Positions 52,768-59,818 of a stretch of DNA of 64,000 nt are shown in pieces. Source of the stretch: Bacillota bacterium (GTDB lineage: Bacteria; Bacillota; Clostridia; Christensenellales; Aristaeellaceae). Made by a program: the position numbers and the translations under genes. Below the pieces are notes generated by a model. It was not told the origin of the DNA, did not search any database, and saw only the letters and a program-made list of their open reading frames with translations. Numbering within the stretch: the first letter of the stretch is position 1; every line of letters begins with the position of its first letter. The DNA lies in NCBI GenBank assembly GCA_023435435.1, contig JAEYRW010000085.1, positions 28,240 to 92,239 of the forward strand, written 5' to 3'.

Positions 52768-53770
52768 TCGTTCCTTCCTCCCTTCCGCCGTGCAAAAAAC
52801 AGCGCACCTCATGTTCCCCTGTGGCGAAGGGCGGCGGCATGCGCCTGTCGCAAAGGCCGGGAATCGCCTGGGGGCAGCGCGAGTAAAAACCGCACTGGTC
52901 GTCCATGCCCACGGGCACGGGTACCGTGCCCTCGATGGTGAACAAGCGCTTGCGGCGCGCGCCGTCCATTGGAATGATTGATTGGATGAGCGCCCTGGTG
53001 TAGGGATGGAGGGGATTGTGAAACAGCTCCCGCACGGGCGCGCGCTCCACAAGCTGCCCCGCGTACATGACCAACACCACGTCCGCCATCTCGACAATCA
53101 CCCCGATGTCGTGGGAGATAAACAGGATGGACATATTGTTTTGCCGCTGGATAGCGCGGATCAGCTCGAGCACCTGCGCCTGCACGGTGACGTCCAGCGC
53201 GGTCGTCGGTTCGTCGGCGATGAGAATCTCGGGATTGAGGCTCAGCGCCATGGCGATGAGAATGCGCTGGCACATGCCGCCCGAAAACTGGTGCGGGTAT
53301 TCGTCGAAGCGCTTGTCAGGCTCCTTGATGCCCACGCGGCCGAGCATATCGATTCCGATCCGGCGCGCCTCCCGCCGGTCCTTCGTCACGTGCAGCCGAA
53401 TCGCCTCCGCCATCTGGGCGCCGACCTTGCGCATGGGAAAGAGTGCGCTCATGGGCTCCTGAAAGATCATTCCGATCTTTGCGCCGCGAATGGTCATGAG
53501 TTCCCGGCTGTTTTCCGGATAGCCGAGCACGTCGTAGGCGCTGTCTCCGCTCATGAGCCGTACGCTCCCGGTAACCTGCGCGTACGGGGGCAAAAGACGC
53601 ATGATTGCCTGGGAAACGACGCTCTTTCCGCAACCCGACTCGCCCACGATGCCCACCGTTTTTCCCCGGGGAAGCGTCAGGCTGACCCGGTTTGCCGCCC
53701 GCAAAAGGCCCCGGCGCACGGGAAAGCCCACGGAAAGGTCCCGAACCTCGAGGATGTTTTCGCTTCTCAC
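52760..53770 (-). CDS. Peptide-type ABC importer ATPase (DppD/OppD-like)
   Basis: 336-aa ATPase starting at GTG 53770 (RBS GGAGGG). Walker [61 protein letters not shown]. The tail has CGFYSRCPQAIPGLC. Overlaps the permease by 4 nt. Paralogue of 10365-11372. Confidence 0.9.
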   Translation of the reverse strand: MRSENILEVRDLSVGFPVRRGLLRAANRVSLTLPRGKTVGIVGESGCGKSVVSQAIMRLLPPYAQVTGSVRLMSGDSAYDVLGYPENSRELMTIRGAKIGMIFQEPMSALFPMRKVGAQMAEAIRLHVTKDRREARRIGIDMLGRVGIKEPDKRFDEYPHQFSGGMCQRILIAMALSLNPEILIADEPTTALDVTVQAQVLELIRAIQRQNNMSILFISHDIGVIVEMADVVLVMYAGQLVERAPVRELFHNPLHPYTRALIQSIIPMDGARRKRLFTIEGTVPVPVGMDDQCGFYSRCPQAIPGLCDRRMPPPFATGEHEVRCFLHGGREEGTNG

Positions 53771-54882
53771 AGCAATCCCTCCATTTTGTAAGGATCGGCG
53801 GCGTCCCGCAGCCCGTCGCCCAGAAAGTTGAACATGACCACCACGATGATGATAAAAATCGCGGGAGACAAAAGCCACGGACTGTGGGCGATGCTCTCCA
53901 GATTTTGCGCGTCCTGCAAGAGCACACCCCAACTGATGGCGGGCGGATTGAGCCCAAGCCCCAGGAAGCTCAGGGATGTCTCGCCCAAAATCGTCCCGGG
54001 AATGGACATGGTGAGGGCCACAATGATATAACTTCCAAACGATGGGAGCATGTGCCGCCTGATCAGGTAGACACTGCCCGCGCCCGCGACCTTCGCGGCG
54101 CTTATGTACGCCTCCTTGCGGACGGAAAGCATGCGCCCGCGCACCACCCGGGCAAGATTCGTCCAACCGATGACGGAAGTGATGACGACAATGCATAAAT
54201 ATGTCTTGATGGGTGGCCAATCGGCAGGCAGGGCGGCCGCAAGCGTCATCCAGAGGGGAATGCCCGGAATGCAGATGATAAAGTCAATGGCGCGCTGGAC
54301 AGCCTCGTCCACCGCTCCGCCGAAAAAGCCCGACACCCCGCCCAGCGCAAGCCCCAGTACGAATGTAATGAAAAGGCCCACCAATCCCACGGACAGCGAC
54401 GTGCGCGCGCCATAGACGATCCGGGAGAAAAGATCGCGGCCCGTGGCGTCCGTGCCCAGAAGATACATGGGGCCGTCGCTCGTGAACAAGTGAATGTCCG
54501 TCTCAAACAGGCCCCACAGTTTGTACGTCTCTCCCCGCGTGAAGAGGCGGACGGGGTACATAGCGTCCGTATCCAGGACCCCCGTGCGCTGGAAAGTCGT
54601 CAGATCCAGTTGGTTGCTCACGCCGTAGACGAAGGGGAAGTGAAACCCTGTCTTGGCGTCGTAGACGCGGATCAGTTGCGGCGCGAGGGATTTGTAATCC
54701 TGATTGCGCGTGGTGGGCGAATAAGGGCTCACAAATTCGCAGAACAGGGCGCACAGATAAAACAGCGAAAGAACGAAAAGGCCCGCCAGCGCGACTTTAT
54801 GGCGCTTGAATTTCCGCCACATGAGCTGTCTCTGGGAGGCATAGGAGAGGTCCTGATTCCGCTTGGTTTTCTTTATCATCAT
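53767..54882 (-). CDS. Peptide-type ABC importer permease 2 (DppC/OppC-like)
   Basis: 371-aa permease with an N-terminal KFKRHKVALAGLFVLSLFYL helix, the same long extracytoplasmic insert as the paralogue at 9251 (QDYKSLAPQLIRVYDAKTG, YPVRLFTRGETYKLWGLFET), LGTDATGRDLFSRIVYGAR and NFLGDGLRDAADP. ATG 54882, 7 nt after the first permease gene. Confidence 0.9.
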   Translation of the reverse strand: MMIKKTKRNQDLSYASQRQLMWRKFKRHKVALAGLFVLSLFYLCALFCEFVSPYSPTTRNQDYKSLAPQLIRVYDAKTGFHFPFVYGVSNQLDLTTFQRTGVLDTDAMYPVRLFTRGETYKLWGLFETDIHLFTSDGPMYLLGTDATGRDLFSRIVYGARTSLSVGLVGLFITFVLGLALGGVSGFFGGAVDEAVQRAIDFIICIPGIPLWMTLAAALPADWPPIKTYLCIVVITSVIGWTNLARVVRGRMLSVRKEAYISAAKVAGAGSVYLIRRHMLPSFGSYIIVALTMSIPGTILGETSLSFLGLGLNPPAISWGVLLQDAQNLESIAHSPWLLSPAIFIIIVVVMFNFLGDGLRDAADPYKMEGLL

Positions 54883-54889
54883 AATCCCC

Positions 54890-55891
54890 CTATTCTCCGG
54901 CCGCGCCGCCGAACCGTATACGCGGATCGAAAACCGCCAGCAGGATGTCAGAAACGAGGGATCCCACCATGGCGAGCACGCTCGTAAAAAGGAGGATCGT
55001 CCCCGCCAGATACATATCCTGACTCAGCAGGGATTGCAGAAAGATCGGGCCCAGCGTCTGAAGACTCAAAACCACCGCCACGATGGACTCGCCGGAGATG
55101 ATGTTGGGAAGCATCCAGCCAAATGTGGAAAGCATGGGCGTGATTGCCACGCGCATGGGATACTTAATTAAAACCCACTTCCATGGGATACCCCGGGCGC
55201 GGGCCGCGGTGATGTACGGCTTGCGCAGTTCGTCCAGCATCAGCGCGCGCGTGGTGCGGATGAGGGAGGCGGTGCCGTTGAGACCGATGATGACGATGGG
55301 CAGCCAGATGTGCCTGAGGAGGTCGGCGAATTTTGCGAGACTCATGGGCGCGCCCAGAAACCGCTGGGAATAAAGGCCCACAAGCACCACGCCGCTCGCC
55401 TTAAAAATGCCGAAGATCGCCACCAGCGCCAACAAAAACGAGGGGATGGAAACGCCCAAAAATCCGATGAAGGAAAAGAGATAGTCGAACGCCGAATACT
55501 GCTTGACGGCGGAAATCACGCCGATGGGATAGGCGACGATCCAGGTAAAGATCAGCGTAAGGAGCGAGAGCACAATGGTCGTGGGAACGCGGTCGCCGAT
55601 GACAGAGAGGACAGGCTTGCTGTACGTAAAGGAACGATTGAAATCCCCACGCAGCACGATGTCCGTCACCCAATTCCAATATTGAACATAGACGGGCTCA
55701 TCCAGCGAATAGAGCGCGCGCAGATTGGCGATTTCCGATTCCGACATGGGCGTTCCGTCCAGAATCATCTGCTGAATCCGCGCGGAAAGGATGTCCCCCG
55801 GCGGTAGTTGGATCAGAAAGAACACAAGCATCGACACGATGATCAAAAGGATCACCATGCGAATCAGCCTTGCTCCGACATATCTGAACAT
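54890..55891 (-). CDS. Peptide-type ABC importer permease 1 (DppB/OppB-like)
   Basis: 333-aa permease: FRYVGARLIRMVILLIIVSM first helix, QLPPGDILSARIQQM, EAA loop near YITAARARGIPWKWVLI, end DPRIRFGG. ATG 55891 has GAGG 6-7 nt upstream; the longer ATG 55930 is in the hairpin. Paralogue of 8256-9254. Confidence 0.9.
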   Translation of the reverse strand: MFRYVGARLIRMVILLIIVSMLVFFLIQLPPGDILSARIQQMILDGTPMSESEIANLRALYSLDEPVYVQYWNWVTDIVLRGDFNRSFTYSKPVLSVIGDRVPTTIVLSLLTLIFTWIVAYPIGVISAVKQYSAFDYLFSFIGFLGVSIPSFLLALVAIFGIFKASGVVLVGLYSQRFLGAPMSLAKFADLLRHIWLPIVIIGLNGTASLIRTTRALMLDELRKPYITAARARGIPWKWVLIKYPMRVAITPMLSTFGWMLPNIISGESIVAVVLSLQTLGPIFLQSLLSQDMYLAGTILLFTSVLAMVGSLVSDILLAVFDPRIRFGGAAGE

Positions 55892-55904
55892 GTTGCACCT
55901 CGCG

Positions 55905-55946
55905 CCCGCCACCGGGACGCGACTCTTCATCGCGCCCCGGAACGGG
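55905..55946 (-). other. Intercistronic hairpin after the binding-protein gene
   Basis: CCGGGACGCGA (55912-55922) pairs with TCGCGCCCCGG (55930-55940) with one mismatch, extended by CCCG/CGGG. Same junction and probable role as 8195-8230 in the first operon. Confidence 0.55.
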
Positions 55947-55953
55947 CGGTTTG

Positions 55954-57831
55954 TCAGTCTTTCAGGTAAAGCTCATAGAGGGAGAAATTCACAAGCATGG
56001 AGGTCACGTTTGAAAGCTCCGTGTTCCCCAAGCGGTTGGTCATGATAAAGGGCATGACCGAATCGTCCATGATGGGGATGTAGTAGAGATTCGCCTTCTG
56101 CATGGCGGCCATCGACGCAAATGCTTCCTTGGCCTGGGCATCCGGCAGCGTGGAAACCCCCTTGATGGCTGCGTACAGTTCCTGAACGTCCTCGGGCGGT
56201 TCGGCGCCGGAGGTGCCGTTTGTGGTCAGGTACGCGTACCACGCAGGCGCCCAGTACATCATCTTCACATCCGCGCGGAACCAGTATGCCTCCATGCGCT
56301 CACAGGTGGCCTGTATCTGGTTGGCCGCCCGGCGCTCGTTGAACAGCGAGGTGTCAATCACCTTCATGGTGGCGTTGATGCCGACCTCCTGAAGCATCTC
56401 CACAACCATTTCGACGATGGGCTCGTTTTCCGGCACGCGTCCGGTCACCTCAAAGGCAATGGAGACGGCGTTGCCGGAGGCGTAGGTGCGCCATCCGTTG
56501 GCATCCCGCCCGGTCAGGCCCAAGCCGTCCAGCAGCTCGTTGGCCTTTCCCGCGTCATAGGTAGCGTCGCCGAAGGTTTCGGGAAGGGTACCCTGCTCGT
56601 AAAAGATGGAATCGAGAATCTGCTGCCGGTCGATGGCATAGCTGACGGCCTGCCTGAACTCCACCTGATTGACCAGCGCGGACCACTCGGCGTCGGCATC
56701 GTAGGACTGGTTGAGGAAGATGTTGCCCAAGCGGCCGTGATAATTCCAGACATAGGTCTTGTAATTGCCAACCGTTTCATTTTCGATATACAGGGGCAGT
56801 TTCTGAATGGAGGGCGATTCGCGGCTGAACTCCAGATCGCCGCTCAGGAGCATGTTGTTGAGCACCTCGGTGTCGGAGACGAACAGCACCTCCACCGCAT
56901 CCATGTACGGAAGCTGGCGGCCCGCGAGATCCACCTTCCAGTAATAGGGATTGCGCTCGCAAACGGCCTTGTTGAGATCGACCGAAGTGAGGATCCAGGC
57001 GGACAGGGACGGGAAGCCGATGGCGTTTTCATAGAGCATCTCCCAAAGGGTGATGTCCTTGTCGTTGAAGTAGAGATACCACTCCTCAACGGTAAAACCC
57101 GCTGCCTCAACCTGGGCCTTGTACGCGTCCATATCCTTCGCGAAGTCGATGTGATACTGCTCCAGATAGTGGGCGGGCTTGAGAATGAAGTCGTAATTGG
57201 CGCCCATGAGCGCCAGGTTGCGCAAAAGGCCCGGGTAGGATTCGTCAAAAGAGATGGTGAAGGTGTATTCGTCCTGAATCTCAATGACACCGGGCGTGCC
57301 GCTGGGAGAGGTAATTTGGGAAGGGAAGGTCGTGGTGAGCTGCTCGTTGAGAAGAACGTGCTCGTAGGTGAAGGCGATGTCCTCCGTGGTGACGTCGACG
57401 CCGTCCGACCACTTCATCCCCTCGCGCATTTTGACGGTATAGACCGTGTAATCGTCGTTGGGCGTCATCGACTCGAATACGTTCCCCGTAATCTCATCGC
57501 CGTACAGGCCGGGCGAATTGACCAGCCACTCGGTCAGGGAATTGTTGAAATCGCCGCTTTGGTTTTTCGCGGCGGAGCCGATGGTCAGAGTTCCGCCGTA
57601 AACGGGCGTGGCGGAGGCATAGTCAAATTGGTCGGAAGCAAAATTGTTGATGAGTTTCGGGGTGCTCGGCAGGCGATCCTCCAAAGCGGGCAATTCGCCC
57701 GCTGTGACGAGTTCCGCCAGAATGGGGGCTTCTTTCTCGGTTTCCTCCGCCGACGCGGCCACGGGCATCGCGACGATGACCGAGAGCGCGAGCGCCGCGC
57801 ACAGGAGTCGGCTGACAAGTCTCCTCAACAT
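55954..57831 (-). CDS. ABC importer substrate-binding protein, family 5
   Basis: 625-aa secreted binding protein. Signal peptide LRRLVSRLLCAALALSVIVA, cleavage after ASA; no lipobox. Mature start APILAELVTAGELPALEDRL matches the first operon's protein, as do TVKMREGMKWSDGVDVTTED and LYYIPIMDDSV. RBS GGAGGAATG. First gene of the second operon. The two proteins clearly differ in the ligand-binding middle, so substrates may differ while control is shared. Confidence 0.88.
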   Translation of the reverse strand: MLRRLVSRLLCAALALSVIVAMPVAASAEETEKEAPILAELVTAGELPALEDRLPSTPKLINNFASDQFDYASATPVYGGTLTIGSAAKNQSGDFNNSLTEWLVNSPGLYGDEITGNVFESMTPNDDYTVYTVKMREGMKWSDGVDVTTEDIAFTYEHVLLNEQLTTTFPSQITSPSGTPGVIEIQDEYTFTISFDESYPGLLRNLALMGANYDFILKPAHYLEQYHIDFAKDMDAYKAQVEAAGFTVEEWYLYFNDKDITLWEMLYENAIGFPSLSAWILTSVDLNKAVCERNPYYWKVDLAGRQLPYMDAVEVLFVSDTEVLNNMLLSGDLEFSRESPSIQKLPLYIENETVGNYKTYVWNYHGRLGNIFLNQSYDADAEWSALVNQVEFRQAVSYAIDRQQILDSIFYEQGTLPETFGDATYDAGKANELLDGLGLTGRDANGWRTYASGNAVSIAFEVTGRVPENEPIVEMVVEMLQEVGINATMKVIDTSLFNERRAANQIQATCERMEAYWFRADVKMMYWAPAWYAYLTTNGTSGAEPPEDVQELYAAIKGVSTLPDAQAKEAFASMAAMQKANLYYIPIMDDSVMPFIMTNRLGNTELSNVTSMLVNFSLYELYLKD

Positions 57832-57930
57832 GAGTTCATTCCTCCTCTATGTTCTCTAGCCCGTTTTCCAGGGGCTAAACTGAATTTTCGCTGCGGCATC
57901 CTTTCCGTATTTCCCCCAGTGTGCGGTCAC

Positions 57931-57990
57931 AGTATATCAGCATAATGAGCTAAATTCATCAATAAAAGTATCAATAATGAGTAAAACTCA
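57931..57990 (-). promoter_or_regulatory. Promoter and double operator of the second peptide-type ABC operon
   Basis: Read on the minus strand: TGAGTTTTACTCA (57978-57990), 19 bp, TGAATTTAGCTCA (57946-57958, start-to-start 32 bp), with the -35 ATGAAT inside the second site, and -10 TATACT (57931-57936). The first operon has the same 13-mer, spacing and -10. 57832-57930 is the untranslated leader. Confidence 0.65.
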
Positions 57991-58124
57991 CAAATGCTCG
58001 CCGGACGTTCCGGTGATCATCCGCGCTGCGGATGACGGGGCGCGGCTATCTAAATCCTCAAAACGAATCGAAAAATTGGAAGGGAAGTGGTATAAAAAAG
58101 GAAACGTAGCAGGGGTGACAGGGC

Positions 58125-58274
58125 ATGAAAGCATTACGGATCGGAGAACTGCGCGCCGCGGCTCAGTCGCTGATCGCCGTCGCGGACAATCTGGCAGCAC
58201 TATTTGGTGGCGACACGAAGCCGGACGTCGCGCCTGGAGAACTTCACAAAAATGTATTCAGTGTGGTAGAATAA
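58125..58274 (+). CDS. Small ORF next to the IS630 remnant, doubtful
   Basis: 49 codons: KALRIGELRAAAQSLIAVAD, NLAALFGGDTKPDVAPGE and a stop. GGGGTGACAGGGC precedes ATG. The amphipathic helix start is protein-like, but no family is recognised. It could be part of the insertion sequence. Confidence 0.3.
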   Translation: MKALRIGELRAAAQSLIAVADNLAALFGGDTKPDVAPGELHKNVFSVVE

Positions 58275-58293
58275 GGCAAAGGGGGGAGAGAGC

Positions 58294-58590
58294 CATGCTG
58301 AGTCAAGAACAAAGGGAAACGATCGTAGCGGCGCGGGAACGGAGAAATACCATATCATCGATCTCGAAAGTGATCGGGGTAAGTGAGCGGTCAATCTCGG
58401 CGTCAGGTTGCGCTACCTGCCGCCCTACAGTCCTGACTTAAACCCCATCGAGATGATGTGGTCAAAGATCAAGGCATTCCTACGCAAACGTCGTCCCCGC
58501 TCCACCGAAGCTTTGCTTGGTTTCATCCCTGCTGCCTTCGCCTCTCTCTTGCCTTCCGATTTCCTCGCTTGGTTCTCTGCTGGTTACTGA
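58294..58590 (+). mobile_element. IS630-family transposase remnant with large internal deletion
   Basis: Starts as an IS630 N-terminal helix-turn-helix (LSQEQRETIVAARERRNTIS, ISKVIGVSERS) and jumps near 58400 to the C-terminal LRYLPPYSPDLNPIEMMWSK and IKAFLRKRRPRSTEALL with the catalytic Glu (NPIE). About 70 percent of the transposase is missing. The right end lies inside a histidine kinase gene. Confidence 0.8.
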
Positions 58591-58609
58591 ATTTATTTTG
58601 TTGAAGTTC

Positions 58610-58731
58610 TCTAGATCGTTCTGGTAGGTCGCGATGCGCCTTTCCACAAGCACCGAAAAGGCTCGCCGGAGGAGAAACCGCAAAACGGGCAGGAGCGCAA
58701 ACGCCCCCAGCCCGACGTAAAGATACGTCAC
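58610..58731 (-). pseudogene. GHKL-type sensor histidine kinase truncated by the IS630 remnant
   Basis: Only the first about 40 codons remain: TYLYVGLGAFALLPVLRFLL (membrane anchor), RRAFSVLVERRIATYQNDL (linker typical of LytS/AgrC-like kinases). Then the frame enters insertion-sequence DNA at an AGAACTTC stretch. GTG start overlaps the LytTR regulator stop. The DHp and ATPase domains are gone. Confidence 0.7.
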
Positions 58732-59441
58732 GCTTCGCCATCTCCCTTCACATATCGCAACAACGCGCGGTTCACGTCCGCGTACAGCCGCCGGGAGAGG
58801 GGGAGCGCGCGGCCCGAATCCAGCAAAACCTCCGTCCGGGTAATCTTCCTGACCTGGCGCATGTTGACCAGACAGCAGCGGTGGCAGCGCACAAATTCGG
58901 CGGTGAGCATTTTTTCCAACTCGTACAGGGGCATTTTGACGCTGATTCTGTTCCGCGCGGTGGAAAGCGCCAGACGGTGGTCGAATGTCTCCACCGATTC
59001 GATCTCGTCCACGGATACGCGCACCGCGCCGTCCTCCGTTTCGACGAGGATCGCGTTCTCCCGGGAAAGCCGCCGCACGGTGCGACCCAGCACCTCAAAG
59101 AGCTTCTCCCGCTTGACCGGCTTCATCAGGTAGTGAAGCGCCTCCACGTCGTAGCCCGCGGCTATGAAATCGGGGTATCCCGTCACGAAGACAATCTGCA
59201 GGTTCTCGTCATCCCGACGGAGCTTCTGCGCAAGCGCAACGCCGTCGATTCCACTCATCTGGATGTCGAGGAGCAGGATGTCCGCCTTCCTGTTTTCTCC
59301 GTAAAAGAAAAGCAATTCTTCCGCGCTCCGGAAGGTTTGAATGAGAAGATCGACCGATCGTTCCGATGCCCACGTGCGCGCAAGCATGGACAAATACGCA
59401 GTATCGGCGGGCATGTCGTCGCAAATCATCAGATGGATCAT
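58728..59441 (-). CDS. LytTR-family response regulator
   Basis: 237 aa. Receiver domain: ICDDMPAD acidic pocket, phospho-acceptor D59 in ILLLDIQMSGIDG, T in FVTGYPD, Lys in MKPVKREKL. LytTR DNA-binding domain at about 130-235 (VDEIESVETFDHRLALSTAR, LEKMLTAEFVRCHRCCLVNM, RTEVLLDSGRALPLSRRLYA). ATG 59441 has GAGGGAG. Its kinase partner is destroyed, so the regulator is orphaned here. Confidence 0.9.
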   Translation of the reverse strand: MIHLMICDDMPADTAYLSMLARTWASERSVDLLIQTFRSAEELLFFYGENRKADILLLDIQMSGIDGVALAQKLRRDDENLQIVFVTGYPDFIAAGYDVEALHYLMKPVKREKLFEVLGRTVRRLSRENAILVETEDGAVRVSVDEIESVETFDHRLALSTARNRISVKMPLYELEKMLTAEFVRCHRCCLVNMRQVRKITRTEVLLDSGRALPLSRRLYADVNRALLRYVKGDGEA

Positions 59442-59558
59442 GTGTACTCCCTCTCGGTTGGCGGTTCCATTGCAATGACAGTGCGAACGGCAAGAAAAAG
59501 CAAGCGCCAATCTGCATTCCCATTCCCCTGAAATCAGCTTAACAATGGCTTAAATTCG

Positions 59559-59588
59559 TTGACAACCATTCCTTCCCCATGCTATACT
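59559..59588 (+). promoter_or_regulatory. Promoter of the ABC exporter operon
   Basis: TTGACA (59559-59564), 18-nt spacer, TATACT (59583-59588). Transcription would start near 59595 and run through about 220 nt of leader. Confidence 0.75.
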
Positions 59589-59605
59589 TCTGTTGATTTC
59601 TGGTC

Positions 59606-59632
59606 GAAAGGGGCATTCTGATGGTTCTGTAA
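59606..59632 (+). CDS. Three-codon leader ORF (Met-Val-Leu-stop)
   Basis: GAAAGGGG (59606-59613) lies 7 nt before ATG GTT CTG TAA (59621-59632). A strong ribosome site on such a short ORF, only about 26 nt from the transcript start and followed by competing hairpins, is the arrangement of ribosome-controlled leaders such as those of drug-induced ABC genes. Confidence 0.5.
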   Translation, partial: ERGILMVL

Positions 59633-59653
59633 CCTTTTTGTCGCAGCAGTAGT

Positions 59654-59787
59654 AAGTCTCACATACTTGTGAGGCTTGGTGTGTTGTCAAAAAGAGGATC
59701 ATCAATATGCCTTTCAGCGATATGCGAATCGTCGTATATTGTTTTGCTTTGATGAACCTCCCGGCAACGCGGCCGGGAGGTCTTTTT
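59654..59787 (+). promoter_or_regulatory. Attenuator: antiterminator and intrinsic terminator in the exporter leader
   Basis: First hairpin 59654-59677 (AAGTCTCACA with TGTGAGGCTT). A second segment GAGGATCATC (59694-59703) can pair with GATGAACCTC (59751-59760), with one mismatch, and the pairing extends into AA/TT. Its 3' strand overlaps the 5' arm of a strong terminator: ACCTCCCGGC (59756-59765) with GCCGGGAGGT (59772-59781), then CTTTTT. The two pairings exclude each other. Confidence 0.7.
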
Positions 59788-59818
59788 GCGTTTTAGCTCG
59801 ATTATGGGAGGGGTAAAC

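Noticed and set aside
57977..58441. 154-codon plus-strand ORF
   Set aside because: Its start lies in the operator of the adjacent operon and the frame strings together unrelated sequence before entering the IS630 fragment; only the transposase part is meaningful.
58728..59441. LytTR regulator as controller of the shared TGAGTTTTACTCA operators
   Set aside because: LytTR proteins bind direct repeats of a different type; the palindrome fits a dimeric helix-turn-helix regulator better.
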